A stretch of 64,000 bases of DNA from Mercurialis annua (GCF_937616625.2 NC_065573.1:20599001-20663000); one strand, 5' to 3'; counted from the first letter of the stretch, positions 32,993 through 46,045 are shown. Translations and numbers: made by a program. Notes: generated by a model from the sequence alone, not told the origin.

Positions 32993-35900
32993 ATGGAGGC
33001 CGTACAGTTATCGACGTTAGCTTCCCGCCATTTCTCATCAGCTTCTGCAGTAGCAATAACCGACTCTAGAAGCTTAAACCTCTCAAAATGCGCCAAATTC
33101 CGCTCCGCTTTTTGTTCTTCTTCAACTTCGCTTTCTTCTTCGGCAAACATCTTCACTGTAATGTTATCTGAATTTTAGCTTGCGGTTAGTGGTTTATTCA
33201 CTGGTAGAAGAAATTTTTGACTGTGTGGTAATTTTATATTGTTTCAACAGAGGGAGATGTGGCGCTGGGTGAACTGTAAGAGCAGTGGTAATAACAGAGG
33301 TTTTCACCGTGGAGTGGTTATAAAAGCTGAAATGTTTGGACAGTTAACTAGCGGACTTGAATCTGCTTGGAGCAAGCTTAAAGGAGCAGGTTTATTATTG
33401 ATTAAATTTTATTTTGTTTGTTAATTGTTTTAGATTTATTTGATAATTTTATGTTTGTTTGTTTGAATCTCTTTGTTGTTAATGTTTTAAGAAACTTTGA
33501 CGAAGGAAAATATTGCCGAGCCTATGAGAGATATTAGGAGAGCTCTTCTAGAGGCTGATGTAAGAATTGAATTCTTTGCAAATTATTTTATTCCGACCAT
33601 AGACTTAAGATATAGATAATGATTTTTAAGAGTTGATTTTGGTGGCAGGTGAGTCTTCCTGTTGTTAGAAGGTTTGTTCAGTCGGTTAGTGATCAAGCAG
33701 TTGGTGTCGGCCTTATACGAGGGGTCAAACCAGACCAACAGCTTGTCAAGGTTTGTGTTTTTATAAATTTAATTTGCTTTTGAAGCAATGTTATATTGTC
33801 AGAATGCACGGTATTTCTGCATTTGTAACTTTGAAGTACATAATTACTAAATTGTTGTTTCATTTATCTTTAATTTGCTTGATAGTAGTTATTCTTTGCT
33901 TTGTTGTTGCAGATTGTACATGGTGAGCTTGTGAACTTGATGGGTGGAGAGGTGTCTGAACTTGTTTTTGCAAAATACAGCCCTACTGTCATATTGTTGG
34001 CTGGTTTACAAGGAGTTGGAAAGACTACAGTTTGTGCTAAGTTAGCAAATTATCTTAAGAAACAGGTTCAATTTTTAGGACTGACTAGCCTTTATATGTA
34101 AATTTCTTATTGGTGAATGGGCCTGCTATTTGTTTGATGTGCGCGCAGTATGCTTTATTTGTTTGAAATCATTGTATTATGCTTAACTATGAACATGTGA
34201 TTTTTCTGCAGGGTAAATCTTGCATGCTTGTTGCTGGAGATGTGTATAGACCTGCTGCTATTGACCAACTTGTTATATTGGGTGAACGGGTAATTGAATT
34301 CCAGCCTTTTGCACCAATTGTACAGTAATATGTTGCACAATTTGATTGTTTCACTTTCTTGAACTTTTATCTGCCCCACTATTTTCTGGAATATGTGAAA
34401 TTAAAAACATGTTATAAGTATATTTAATGTTTTTGTTACTGATGATTGATACTCTTCTACTGACCAGAGATGTTAATTTTGACTTGTAAATGCGATTTAT
34501 CTTTATGTATCATAGACCAAATTGAAATAATATTTCTTGCATTTCTAATCAGATTGATTTGGTTATTAATTTGATATGACTTTTAGCCCTTCTTAGAATG
34601 TGATGCATTGTAAATTTGTAATAACAACAAAGTCTGCTTTATATAATTTGTTATGTTTACATTGATAATTCAATAAGTTATGTTTGGCTATCATTTATCA
34701 TTCTCATCTTTAGTTATAGTTTGTGACAGGTGGGTGTGCCTGTTTATTCGGAGGGCACAGAGGTTAAACCTTCAGAAATAGCTAAAAGAGGCTTAGAGGA
34801 GGCCAAAAAGAAAAACATAGATGTGGTCATTGTAGATACTGCTGGAAGACTGCAGGTAATGATACTTCACCTACACATTTGATGATCTTGTAATGCAAAA
34901 TGCATAGACATTTTGTTTTAAAAAGTTCTCATATTTCTTTTTATCAATAAATAATTTCTTTATTCTCATATATTTTTTGTACCAATCCCCTGAATTTTAA
35001 TTATTTGTCTATCTTAATTGTCAACAGATAGATAAAGGAATGATGGATGAGCTAAAACAAGTGAAGCGGGTACTAAATCCTACAGAAGTGTTGCTTGTTG
35101 TGGACGCAATGACTGGCCAAGAAGCTGCAGGTAAGAGATAGACCCTCATTATCTGATAGTTTAAGTTTTAATTTGTCTTCTTGCACCATGATCAATTGTT
35201 TCTCCCTTCTTTATGAGCATTAAACAAGTGCTTCTGAATCATTTTATTCTTCATATAGTTGGGTGTACCGGTGTAGTAAATTTTGAGTTTCAATAAGGGG
35301 TTATGAGAGTAGTCATTAGCTGTTAGGTTGCATGAGAAACAATCTCATATCCTGTTTACGAGATCATACTTCGCTTTTGATCCATTCATAAGTTTCTTTT
35401 ATGCTAAAATGACTCTTTTTTTCCATTTCATTTATCATTGATAACAGTTTCCCATTGTGAATGCTAATGTTACTGTTTTCTCTCATTTATCAATCATGCC
35501 TTTGTTAATTGGTGTACCGATAAAAAAAAAATTTGACATTATGAAAGTAAAATTGATAAAATTGGCATGTATGTCTGTCCTTTTTTATTTGATAGGCCAT
35601 CTAAGTTCATCCATGCATCATGTTTCCAGTCCCACGGACTTTTACTTTCTGTCCTACTTTTGATTTGCAATACTGGGCTACACTTACTCTGACAACTAGT
35701 TTAAAAGTTAACACCGTATTGTGTTTTTTCCTTTTTATATTTCACAGCATTGGTTACGACCTTTAATGTTGAAATTGGAATTACGGGTGCCATTTTGACA
35801 AAGCTGGACGGAGACTCTAGAGGTGGTGCAGCTCTGAGTGTTAAAGAGGTTTGCTTCATAATTTCTAGATGTTCATTAAATTATGTTGTTTTATAAGGGC

Positions 35901-38620
35901 TTCTTCGTGATGAAGGAATCTATCCTTAGAACTATTATGATACTTAGGAGATCTGCCAGCATGAATGTCAATGTTGAACAAAACTACTCAAGCCTTTCTA
36001 TTTTGTTGGGTTTTGGGATCATTCTAAATCGATGCTTTTCTGGTGATAATTGTTTGCATGCTATGAAGTTCTTGGGGCAATATAAGAGGCAAATGAGTTA
36101 TAGTTCTAGTCTTCTAGAATTTCTAGCAAGCTGCATAGACATTTTATGTGATCAAGAAATGAGAATAGGAAGAAAGGAAGGGAAGGGACGCAGGATTAGA
36201 CAAAAAGAGACAGCACTTAGGCGGGCTATTGCTTGAAGTAAGCCAAATGATTGTTGACCATTAAATAAAGAGGGAATTCTCTTGTTGAATGCACTTCTAC
36301 ACTATCAAAAACTGCATACTTAAGCATTATGTCAGAGAGGCTTGTTAAATTCCATTAATAAGAATAATAGTGTAATTTGAATGGGATTATGTTTGATTGC
36401 CTATTACTTGCAGCAACAGTTATTATGCATTTCGTACTGTCATTTTTAGTATTTGGCATTTTGGTGCACTGCAGAAATATCTAGCAAAGAATTTTTTTAT
36501 TGTATTGAGATTTAATTCTCTCTTCTGTATCTAATAGCTGAACTTGTGGCAGGTTTCAGGGAAGCCAATTAAGCTTGTAGGGAGAGGAGAGAGGATGGAG
36601 GATCTTGAACCTTTCTACCCAGATCGTATGGCTGGGCGTATCCTAGGAATGGGAGATGTACTTTCTTTTGTAGAAAAGGCACAAGAAGTTGTAAGTTATG
36701 GTAAACTATTCTACCATGTTTGTCTTAGAAACGATTATATTATGTCTTTGTCATCTATTCTGTACAGATGCAACAAGAAGATGCTGAAGACTTGCAAAAG
36801 AAGATAATGAGTGCCAAGTTTGACTTCAATGATTTCCTAAAGCAAACTCGCGCTGTTGCACGTATGGGTTCCATGACTCGAGTCTTAGGAATGATCCCAG
36901 GAATGGGAAAGGTATAATAGCATGCTTACCAGTTTCATAATTGTTATTTTTGCTCCCGGTATGCATATTACATCATGCACATTTTGGATCACTTGTAGAG
37001 GTAATTCTACCATCAGCTTTTAGGATGCATTTCTCCAGTTCAGCCTATGAATTGAAAAGTGGAATGTGCCGAGAATTATAATCTGTTTATTTGTTAACAC
37101 AACTGTCTGCTGGAAGAAGTTTCAATAAGTTTCCTATATGTATGCAACAGGTTACTCCTGCACAGATTCGAGATGCGGAGAAGAGTTTAAAGATAATGGA
37201 ATCAATGATTGAAGCAATGACTCCGGGTATCTTAATTTTGAATAACACACTCGATAATCAACTTTAAAATATACAAGGTGGATATGTTCAAATATATGCA
37301 CAGTAACAAATTGAGATGGTAAGGAAGTGGGGATTAGGATGTGAAAATGCTATGCATATATGCATAGTTTATGTCATCAAAGTGTCCATTGTAATCCAAT
37401 GTTCTCATTATCAGGGAACAATGATTTATTAAATCATAAGAAAATAACTAAGACAAGATATTGACACCGTTTGGCTTCACATGCTTCGAAAGGAAAAAAT
37501 TGAATTAGAACCTTGAAATCAGTAGCATTATTTGTCATTCTACATGCTACTTGTCGCAAAAGGATGCAAGTTGCGTTGGTGTGATGTGGCTAATTAATTT
37601 ATTACAGTAACAAAGGCCAGAATTTGGGGACAGTTTATTGCCTATTTCTCAAATTGAGATTGATCTAATACAGTATTCTTCAATGCAACTAATAGTCTGA
37701 GTGACCTGTTTTGAATAACAATAATAATTAATTCGTGTTTACGCTGCCGATTTGGTTTTTGTGTTTGATGCTAAAATTTCTAGTCCTTCCAAAGCAATCT
37801 AACTTACTTATTTTCACAGAGGAAAAAGAGAAGCCTGAATTGCTGGCCGAGTCTCCTACAAGGAGGAAAAGAATTGCTCAGGAGTCTGGGAAAACAGAGC
37901 AGCAGGTATCTGTTATCGCTATATCATATGTTACATACCATGTTGCACGGAAACTTAAACGTTAAAATGAAAAACAAAAAATGACGTTTTTTTATAAAAA
38001 CATGTTATAAAGTTTCAGAATTTCAGAAGCGTTTTCGAAAATAAAAAAATTGCCGAAACATATTAGTTGACAAGTTCCCGTGCAACATAGATTACATGTT
38101 TGCATACTGAATTTACTATAGCCTACTAGTACACCTGGGAGGTTCAGTATTTAGTTTAGCTTGCTAATAGTAGCTCAATGTTTCGTAGAGGGTATAATTT
38201 ATTATGTCAACATTAGGTGAGTCAACTTGTTGCTCAACTCTTCCAAATGCGTGTCCGTATGAAGAATCTAATGGGTGTAATGGAGGGTGGATCTATTCCT
38301 GCTCTCAGCAATCTTGAAGATGCACTCAAAGCTGAACAGAAGGTACCTTAAATACTTGTGCATTAAACTACTCGGACAGTAACCAATCATATTCTCGTGT
38401 TTATTATACGTACATGTGTCATGTGCGGATAAATGTATGCATTGAATCTTTGGTTATTACACTTGTGGGTTTTAATCTAACCATTTGGCATTTTTGGTTT
38501 GTTCTAAATAAGGCTCCTCCTGGCACTGCAAGAAGGAAGAGAAAGTCGGAATCAAGAAAACAATTTGCAGATTCAGTACCGTCGAGACCAAGCCCCCGTG
38601 GTTTTGGCTCAACAAACTAA
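32993..38620 (+). CDS. CPSRP54: Chloroplast signal recognition particle 54 kDa subunit (cpSRP54)
   Basis: Fifteen exons: 32993-33157, 33251-33389, 33492-33559, 33649-33750, 33913-34065, 34212-34289, 34730-34855, 35028-35130, 35748-35848, 36553-36690, 36768-36911, 37151-37226, 37820-37905, 38217-38342 and 38513-38620; all GT-AG, in phase, about 570 residues. cpSRP54 with cpSRP43 carries light-harvesting proteins to the thylakoid through cpFtsY and Alb3, and also serves co-translational targeting. Visible features: Ser-rich transit peptide; N domain from [21 protein letters not shown] domain with P-loop [14 protein letters not shown] and TKLDGD; Met-rich M domain ([16 protein letters not shown]). 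The C-terminal tail [11 protein letters not shown] is the cpSRP43-binding motif known in Arabidopsis. Orthologous to At5g03940. Confidence 0.97.
37941..38087. mobile_element. Small GCACGGAAAC-family MITE in intron 13 of CPSRP54
   Basis: TGTTGCACGGAAACTTAAAC at the left is mirrored by GTTCCCGTGCAACA at the right. The core has GCGTTTTCGAAAATA, which recurs in the copy at 50726-50864 and in a fragment near 53410. Target duplication unclear (TTACAT on both sides within a few bases). Confidence 0.7.
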
Positions 38621-39945
38621 GAAATTAAAGTGGTGGGAAGCAGAACCATGATTAGGAACTCTTGAAGCGTTTGATCATAGTAGCCCTCAAACCTCATTCC
38701 TGCTCACAGTTTTTTGTGCTTGCTAAGGTATTCTTTGCGCTACGAGGACTCGTTCTTTTCCGACCTTGATTGCATCTTTTAGATGATTATTAGCGGGTCG
38801 CTGTAAGGAGACACCACATATGTAATGTATGTAACTGTAAGCTGTTCAGAAATTCAAATGTGTATTATTAACAAACAAAAAGTAAGAGACCAATACATTA
38901 CATGAAATTTTGTCAGTAGTGATGAGTGAAGCAATTCATCACTCTCAGACTAGATCCAAAAAAGAAAACATCTTCTATAATTTAAAATTTTACCCTTTTT
39001 TAGTGATCTTTTAAATATGGGGAAAAAATAGTAATTTTGACCTAACCTAGTAATTATCCTTTTATAAATTTGCATTGGTGTATATGTATCGGTGTAAGTA
39101 TGGGTCTCATCCTATAACCTTTTAGTACTAAATTTTCATAATCAAATTAGTTTTTGCAGCTTGATCTGGTGCTGTTATAGTATAGAACTCCCCTCGTAGC
39201 ATAGTGATAATACGTACTTTTCTCACTAGCAAGTCCTCAAGTTGTAGGATAGTATTTTCGTTTTTATTTAGTTATCAGTTTTCTTAAATGTATGCCTGTA
39301 AATAGACTTATAGACTACACTTTATCATTTTAAATGATTTTTATAATTGTGTTTTTTTTTATTAAATAGATAATTGAATTTATTAAACTAGTTTTTTTTT
39401 TTGTTAATCAGCCTAACAAATTGGATTATATTTATTATTTAAAATAAAAATTAAACTTTCTTAATATTAACAATTTATCTTAAAGCAATAAGTATTAAAA
39501 GAACGGAAGAAGAAAGAGACAAAAGATAATGATTGTCAATGGTTAGTGACTGTATTTACGATGGCACTATTTTTAAAACAATAATTGATAGGGAAAAGAA
39601 AAAAAAATTACCTTGAATCTAAAAAATATTCTTATGTCCCTATCAATTGTCATTATAAAAATAGTGGCACCCTATATTTATATAGACAGAAATATTCAGA
39701 ATGCATAAAGCATAATAATATGTAATTACAAATGTGTAGGAAATAAGTGAATGGGACATAAGTTTCGGAGAGTTATGAGCATTAAAAAAACTTGAACAAC
39801 CTTTTATCAAGTGTTACCTTCCATTTGTCAAAACATTAAATTCCTATTTTAAAAATAAACTTTTGTTAGAATTTTCCTCTTTTTTTTTCCTTTAATTTTT
39901 CTTTGAAAACCAAGAAATCAAAAGAAAATAAAAAGTGTAGAAAGA
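38621..39945. other. Intergenic region; contains one small palindromic MITE
   Basis: It holds the 3' UTR of CPSRP54 (to about 38880) and AT-rich sequence. A short inverted-repeat element sits at 39562-39669. No gene seen. Confidence 0.6.
39562..39669. repeat. Short foldback element
   Basis: TGGCACTATTTTTAAAACAA pairs imperfectly with the right-hand arm ending TTATAAAAATAGTGGCA. Inner arms ATTGATAGGG and CCTATCAAT also pair. 108 bp, no coding content. Confidence 0.65.
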
Positions 39946-40928
39946 ATGGGAACAGAAGGAGATTCAACATTTCCTGCAGCAGATGTTGAGAGAGAATTGG
40001 ATGCAGCCTTAAATAAAGATTTTGAAGTTGATTCTGTTTCTTCTCATATTGCTGCCTCTAAAGATATCAAGGTTATTTTTCTACTTAATTATTTCAATAA
40101 ATTGCACAAGCGGTGTTTGAACTTTTTAATCTTCTCTTTTGATGTCTGAACTTTTTAAATTAGTGTTTAATTTTTTAAAATATACTAATTGAGTATTTTT
40201 AGTCACTTTCTGATCACCGGACTAGCTAAAAAGATAAATGTAATTTTGAATTTTGTTGATTTAGTTTGATATTTTAATTCCTTGTTTATAAGTGCATTAT
40301 TATGCACACATTCGTCTTTTTTTTTACTAATATGACGTATAAATTTGAATAAAATGAGAGTTACTTTTGTCTTCTAGCACATAGATGGAAAAAAAATGGA
40401 TACATATGCATGTTAGATATATTTTAAAAAATTAAAACACTAATATAAAATAAAATAAAAATTCAAAAACCAAAATAAAAAATTTAAAAATTTCATACGC
40501 TATTGATTTAATTTTTCTAATTCTTTAAATTAAACCCTATTGGTTAGTATCCCACAAAAACTTGTTAATCCTTTTAGATCTGATAAATAAAAAAATTCTA
40601 ATTATTTTTACAAAAATTTAATAAATTTAATCTAGTTCTAAAGATGGGATGACAATTTTAATCAATGTTAATAATCATGTATATCAAAATTAAAAGTTTT
40701 GATTAAATTTTGCAAGAATGTGAAAAGATTTAAATTTGTTTTCATATCATTATGCCATCCTTTTTTAACATCCAAAATATATATGTTTTTTGTGGTAAAC
40801 AGAAAAACAAGAATAGGGAAAAGAAAGATGCAATGCAGACACTGAAGACTACCATTTTAGTTTCAGCAGTTATTGTTGCTGTGGCTGGTGCTGTTATTGT
40901 CTTCACCAAAAAATTGAGAGAGAAATGA
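39946..40928 (+). CDS. Small C-terminally anchored membrane protein, function unknown
   Basis: Two exons, 39946-40071 and 40803-40928, joined in phase at a GT-AG intron, encode 83 residues. The N-terminal half is acidic and polar (MGTEGDSTFPAADVERELDA), followed by a Lys-rich patch (KNKNREKKDAMQTLK). One hydrophobic segment follows (TTILVSAVIVAVAGAVIVFT) and a short basic tail (KKLREK). This is the design of a tail-anchored protein. A moderately hydrophobic anchor with a basic C-terminal tail is often seen in mitochondrial or plastid outer-membrane proteins, so organelle outer membrane is a reasonable guess. I do not recognise the family. The consistent exon phase and protein-like composition support a real gene. 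Confidence 0.7.
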
Positions 40929-41339
40929 TACCGACATTTTTATCTAGACCCGATTTATGAAAAATACATAAACCTCATTAATGTATTTTTTTTGTCTATT
41001 ATTATAATTGTTATTAAATAATTATCCCAATTTCCAGGAATTTATTATTGTTGTGGAATTAGTTAATTATCGGGATGATTGTAGCAATTTTTTTCTTTCA
41101 AACAACTACTTGTTTTATATAATGAAATGGAACAAGCAACTAATTTTTTTTGTTATAATCGAATTTAGATCATCGTATTCAAATGAAAACTGAGCTGATA
41201 TGCGATACTAATATAGTAATATCCATCTCTTCCATATACAATTATAATCAATTCAGTTTCCAACATTTAGTCAGCTGTTCAATTGGTAATACTTTTTTTC
41301 TTTTATCAAAAATAGAATTCGTTCATGAAGAGTAGAGTA
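40929..41339. other. Intergenic AT-rich stretch
   Basis: 3' flank of the small membrane-protein gene. No further feature recognised. Confidence 0.5.
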
Positions 41340-41521
41340 CAATTGAAAAATCAATATATAATCTTCTAATTTTGATGTAAAATACTAACAAATTACCCAA
41401 AATACAAGTATAATATAAATTGAAATTAGGCAAATTTAAACATCGATTCCGCATTAAGAACCGAACGAGAACTTAGAAGCGAAACGGGTCTTCGATTTGT
41501 CCTTCCGATTTGACCGGCAAT

Positions 41522-42140
41522 TAGGGATGGCAATGGGGCGGGGTGGGGGTGGGGAAGCTATCCCCATCCCCGTCCCCATTTATTTGATGGGGATTAATCC
41601 ATCCCTGTCCTCATACCCGTGGATTCCTCATCTCCATGGGGATCCCCATATCCCCGTATAATTTTAATATAAATATTTAAATACTTTTATTATTTTTATA
41701 AAATATTTGAGAAAAAATATGAACTGTTCAATATTAATAATATAAAATATTATAAATTAAATTATCCCAAAAATTAATTAATCATTTAAAATATTCAGCA
41801 ATTTTAAATATTAAAATAAAATAATTAAAATAAAATAAAAAATCGTTAAAAGTCATTACTTAATATCATGATAATTAAATAAATTATTAAAAAATATATA
41901 CAATATACTAAACATCGTTACAAATTATATAAAAAATTATATAAAATATTCGGGTCTCTATGGGGACGGGGACGGGGATCCCCATGGGGTGGGGACTACA
42001 CCCCCCGTCCCCTCCCCATCTCCGTGGATGGGGAATAATCTTCCCCCATCCCCGTATCCATGGGGGCAATTGTTGGAAATTTCCTGCCCCATTAGGGGCG
42101 GGTCCCCATGGGGGGAATCCCCTCTCCATTGCCATCCCTA
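41522..42140. mobile_element. hAT-type non-autonomous element (TAGGGATGGCAATGGGG)
   Basis: The ends TAGGGATGGCAATGG and CCATTGCCATCCCTA are inverted repeats. The perfect 8-bp direct repeat CCGGCAAT (41514-41521 and 42141-42148) flanks them. Sub-terminal regions are rich in GGGG/CCCC and CCATGGGG words. The middle is AT-rich and no transposase is present. TAGGG-type ends with an 8-bp duplication are typical of hAT elements. Confidence 0.9.
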
Positions 42141-42202
42141 CCGGCAATCCGCTTGATCCATTAAAGCTTAGTATTTCCAATCCTCATCTTCAATGAAATT
42201 CT

Positions 42203-42432
42203 TTTTTTTTTGGTATAGGGTCTATGAGGTTTCCTGAACGGGTCTCAACTATGAGACGGCACCTTTAAGCCTTCCACATTCAGACTAATCCCCTTTCGAG
42301 CCGTGTAGGTCCCTTGCGGGAGGCAAACTCTGGCCCCAAGTTTTAAACGGCTGCATACATGAGTACAGTTCGAACCCGCGACCTCACTTAAGCTAGAAGA
42401 GCGCCTTACCAACTCATCTACGCCTTGGGGTT
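42203..42432 (-). mobile_element. tRNA-derived SINE with 17-bp target duplication
   Basis: On the minus strand it begins near CCCCAAGGCGTAGATGAG. It has an A box (TAGATGAGTTGGTAAG) and B box (GGGTTCGAACTG), runs through a tRNA-unrelated body, and ends CCTATACC followed by a run of A (T on the plus strand, next to the left duplication). ATCTTCAATGAAATTCT is repeated exactly at 42186-42202 and 42433-42449. The long exact duplication indicates LINE-dependent, fairly recent insertion. Confidence 0.93.
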
Positions 42433-43070
42433 ATCTTCAATGAAATTCTAATAAACAATACCCATCCAAAAAATCTTACATCTACAAGAAAATGACTATG
42501 AAACTTGAACAATCATTATGGATTCTTAAGGAAATCTAAGAAAACACACCATAAAAACCATAAAAACATAAATTTTCAAGCCTAAAAATACTAAAAATCA
42601 CACCAAAAAAATTATCAAATGGGTAAATTTATTAAAATAATATCTAAACTTATAATTTTTATGGGCGGAAAGGGGGTGATTTCCGATTGAAATCGGAAAA
42701 TCACCTCCTCCCACCCTTTAAAACAATAACTTAGAGAAGAAATTGTTCGGAGAGAAGAGAGAGGAAATTGTTAGAGAGAAATCAATTGGTAGTATTTGCT
42801 AGGGATAATTATACAACGTACGTGTCATTTGTACAACAAATCAATGAGGTGTTAGCTGTGCTAATATTATAATGAAAAATAAACCATAATTAAAAAATCT
42901 GTATTATAAATGCTCATATAAAAATGACATGATACAACCATTGCATGTGAACAACACTCACTAGCTAGAGATAGAGTAAACAAAGGATTTGAGTGTGCAT
43001 TAAATTCAGTTAGACAAAGGATGTCCCTATTTCCATGAAACAATTCTAGACATAGTGTAAAAATATTGTA

Positions 43071-43333
43071 CTCTCTCCATTTCCAAACAATACCACTTTA
43101 TATAGTTTAACAAATATAATTAATACTCTAACTTTTCACAACTCAATCTTCATTTTTTTTATCAACACTCTTATTAAATGTTATGATCAATTTTGTTTTT
43201 TAGGCTAAAGCCATTAAATGGTACATTTTAAATAAGAACAATATGGAAAGATCAACATTTTAAATTGTGATTTATTAAGAACATGAACAATTATTTGAGA
43301 CAAAAAAAGGACTATTATTTTGGGATGGGGGAC
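43071..43333. mobile_element. Stowaway-like MITE
   Basis: Left end CTCTCTCCATTTCCAAACAA and right end TTATTTTGGGATGGGGGAC, flanked by TA (43069-43070 and 43334-43335). The interior resembles the 27827 copy in the opposite orientation (CATTAAATGGTACATTTTAA). Confidence 0.75.
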
Positions 43334-43335
43334 TA

Positions 43336-46045
43336 ATATTTTTAAAATCATTTATCATTTATTAAAAAATAAATACTAAAAAAAGGAAGAATAATTTCTA
43401 CAATCATTTTGTTCTTAGCTAGAGAACAAATTCGTTAGAACCTAGTTGGGTTCCGACAGATCTTTTGTTCTTTTGGAACAGATCCATCCGAACCCAAATG
43501 GGTTCAAACTGGTTTTTTTCTCTCCGGAGGGGTATAAAAAGCAAAAATAGTTCCTAAGATTATAAATTAAAATAAAAATAACTTTTAAATTTTTGAAAAT
43601 GATAAAAATAAAATTGATTTTGTAAATGATTAAATGTCAATTTGAACAATAAATTTGATGTTAAGCATCTTTTTTTTTTTAAATTCCATCTTCAAAATGG
43701 AGACTGTTATACACTCATTGAGGTGCGGCTAGGAAATGGATAAACGAGAATTTTTATGATATGAAAATGTAAGTTACAAGTCTATTTGTATCAAAAGCCG
43801 CGAGATTGACTGATTTGATTTTTTGTGTCAAGTTGAGAGGGTGATTTGATCCTTTGTTCATTATTATATATGTATATATAAAATATTATTTATGCGTATC
43901 TAAAGTGTATATGTAACATATTTTGAAAATATTGTATTTGAGTTGTATATGATATGTACGATCAATTATGCATTTGAAATGTATCTCAAACGCATTAACA
44001 CAATAACACTAATGCACAAACTCGATGACTGGCTGGTGCGTTTGACACACTGACGCGTCTGTCTGATGTGCTAACACGTCTAACTCTAACGCCACATATG
44101 TTATCTTTGTTATTGGAAGAGTAAAAAAACATAAAGAGGAAAAGATCCTAATCGTAAAAAATTCAGAGTTTTTATATTTCTTAAGAAAATTACCGTGACT
44201 ATATTTTTTTTTATTTTCTCAAAATAATATTAATGTTTCTTTTTTAAAAGAGAAAATTAGTCCATATACTGGCTAAGGCCTTTTTAATTAGAAAAGTACG
44301 GGAGCAAAAGCTCAAATTGACTTTTACGTTTTGCACTTTATTAATTTGATTTTTCAACTTTTCTTTTTAACAAATAAACTTTCAAAATGAAAAAAATACG
44401 GGTTACAGTTAAGGAAAAGAATCACAATTGATTTTCTTGTACCTATTTCCAAATATGCTTTATAGATTCTTGCCTTATTTCTCGCCTTATTACCATGATC
44501 TAAATCTTTCCTTTTCATTTTGAATTTAGGTTGACACAAAAATTAAAATGGCAAGCCCTCCGCCATTGCAGCCACCATCAACTTTATATTCTGCCGCAGC
44601 CATCAACCACTATTTGTCTCAATACCGTCGCTGCCGCCGTAGTAAGCCCTCCGCCGCCATAAACCCTCCGCAATTGCCCACTATCGTCACAACCCGTTCA
44701 TAGCAGCGTCTCCTTCTTCATATCCGGCGACCCGCAACCTATCCCTCTATTCTTCTATGACAGCAACATATTCTTCTTTAAATTCAGATCCGGCACCGCC
44801 TTGTTCGTACCGGCCATCTTCGCTTTTTTTTTTTCGCTTTGGTTTTTCCGTTTTCAGAAAATCACAGATGGAGGACCTCTTGTCGCCATGATGAACAAAT
44901 CGGAATCGGGGATCAGATTCGCGACGCGACAATAGTTTTTGATTTGTAATTTTATGACTTGATTTTTTTATTGGTTAACCAAAAGTGTACTAATGGTACA
45001 TCAATAATTGGGATATTAACAATGATGTAAAAATAATGGTTAATTATTGTAAGGTTAACTATATGTTTTCTAATGGTTAATTAATAGTTAGCTAACTTTG
45101 TATGATTTTTTATATAAAATATGAATATATATTGATAATTACTTTTTTTAATTACAGTTAACTAATATGTGACTAATAGTTAACTAACAGTTATTTTTAT
45201 ATGTATGATTATTTTTAAAATAATTGAAATTTGATGTTCAGTTGTTTTTTTGTTATATTTGAATAATTTTAAAAATATTTAGGGGATAATTATATGTTTC
45301 CTAACGGTTAACTATTAGTTAACTATACTTCTGTTGGTTATCTAAAACATGTACTTATCATAATGTTAATTATTATTTTTTATTAGTTAAAGTTAACTAA
45401 TAAGTGATTACTGGTTAACTAACAGTTAACTAATTTGGTGTACTGTTAATTTTAGGATATATTATTGTAGATTTATCTAAAAATAATTTTATGATGTTAA
45501 CAGTTTTTTTATTAAATTTAATATATTAATGGTTAACTACATGTAAATTTAATGGTTAACTACATCGTCACAGCCCGTTTATGATGAGTTGATGAATTTC
45601 TTGTTTTGCTGGATTTTTTTGTTTTCTCAAATGCTTGTTGTTTTCATTTTTTTAATCATTTTATTTGTTTGGTTTACCTTTTGCCGTTTATGGCATATAA
45701 TTCAAATTATCAGTTACTATAATTAAGGATTATTAAAAATTCTTAAATATTAATTGTTATATATTTATGCTTTGAGATTTTGTAGGAAATTTTGATTCTT
45801 TTAACCACTTCCTTCCTTTTTTATAGTTGACAGTAATCCTTAAATATCATAAAGTTATTTGTGCAATTTGGAAACTTAAAAAATATGTCATCAACTTTTT
45901 TTTGGTTAATAGTAAAAATCTAATTTAGTATAGTCATATAGCGTACTTATTTAAAGAAGCCTTTTTAAAAAGTCCATCATAGACCTATGACCCAAAAATG
46001 AATAAAAGCCCATAGCCCAACTCGTCGAAAGCATAAAGTATATAC
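43336..46045. other. Gene-poor stretch with degenerate TTAACTA-rich tract
   Basis: No gene supported. At 44540-44940 there is a Pro/Ala-coding, CCGCC-rich patch with short ORFs on both strands, possibly a decayed exon, but no domain is recognised. At about 44970-45570 the words GGTTAACTA and TAGTTAACT recur many times in an irregular pattern. Confidence 0.45.

Larger units (their letters stand above)
41340..42790 (+). repeat. Diverged third copy of the dispersed repeat, broken by two insertions
   Basis: Fragments recognisable from copies A and B are AATCTTCTAATTTTGATGTA near 41360, TTCCGATTTGACCGGCAAT near 41505, CCGCTTGATCCATTAAAGC near 42150 and the GAGAGAAG-rich end near 42750. The hAT-type element (41522-42140) and the SINE (42203-42432) interrupt it. 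Removing each with one target copy restores a continuous repeat. It has ATTTCCGATTGAAATCGGAAAT (inverted repeat) near 42680. Confidence 0.65.

Noticed and set aside
37941..38087. Exact target duplication for the CPSRP54 intron MITE
   Set aside because: TTACAT is present on both sides but not in register with the TIR ends, so no duplication is claimed.
41908..42196. Gly/Pro/Trp-rich ORFs on both strands
   Set aside because: They lie in the GGGG/CCCC-rich end of a hAT-type element.
44747..44932. Minus-strand ORF MSRRESDPRFRFVHHG...
   Set aside because: Short, isolated, no family resemblance or splice context; not enough to call a gene.
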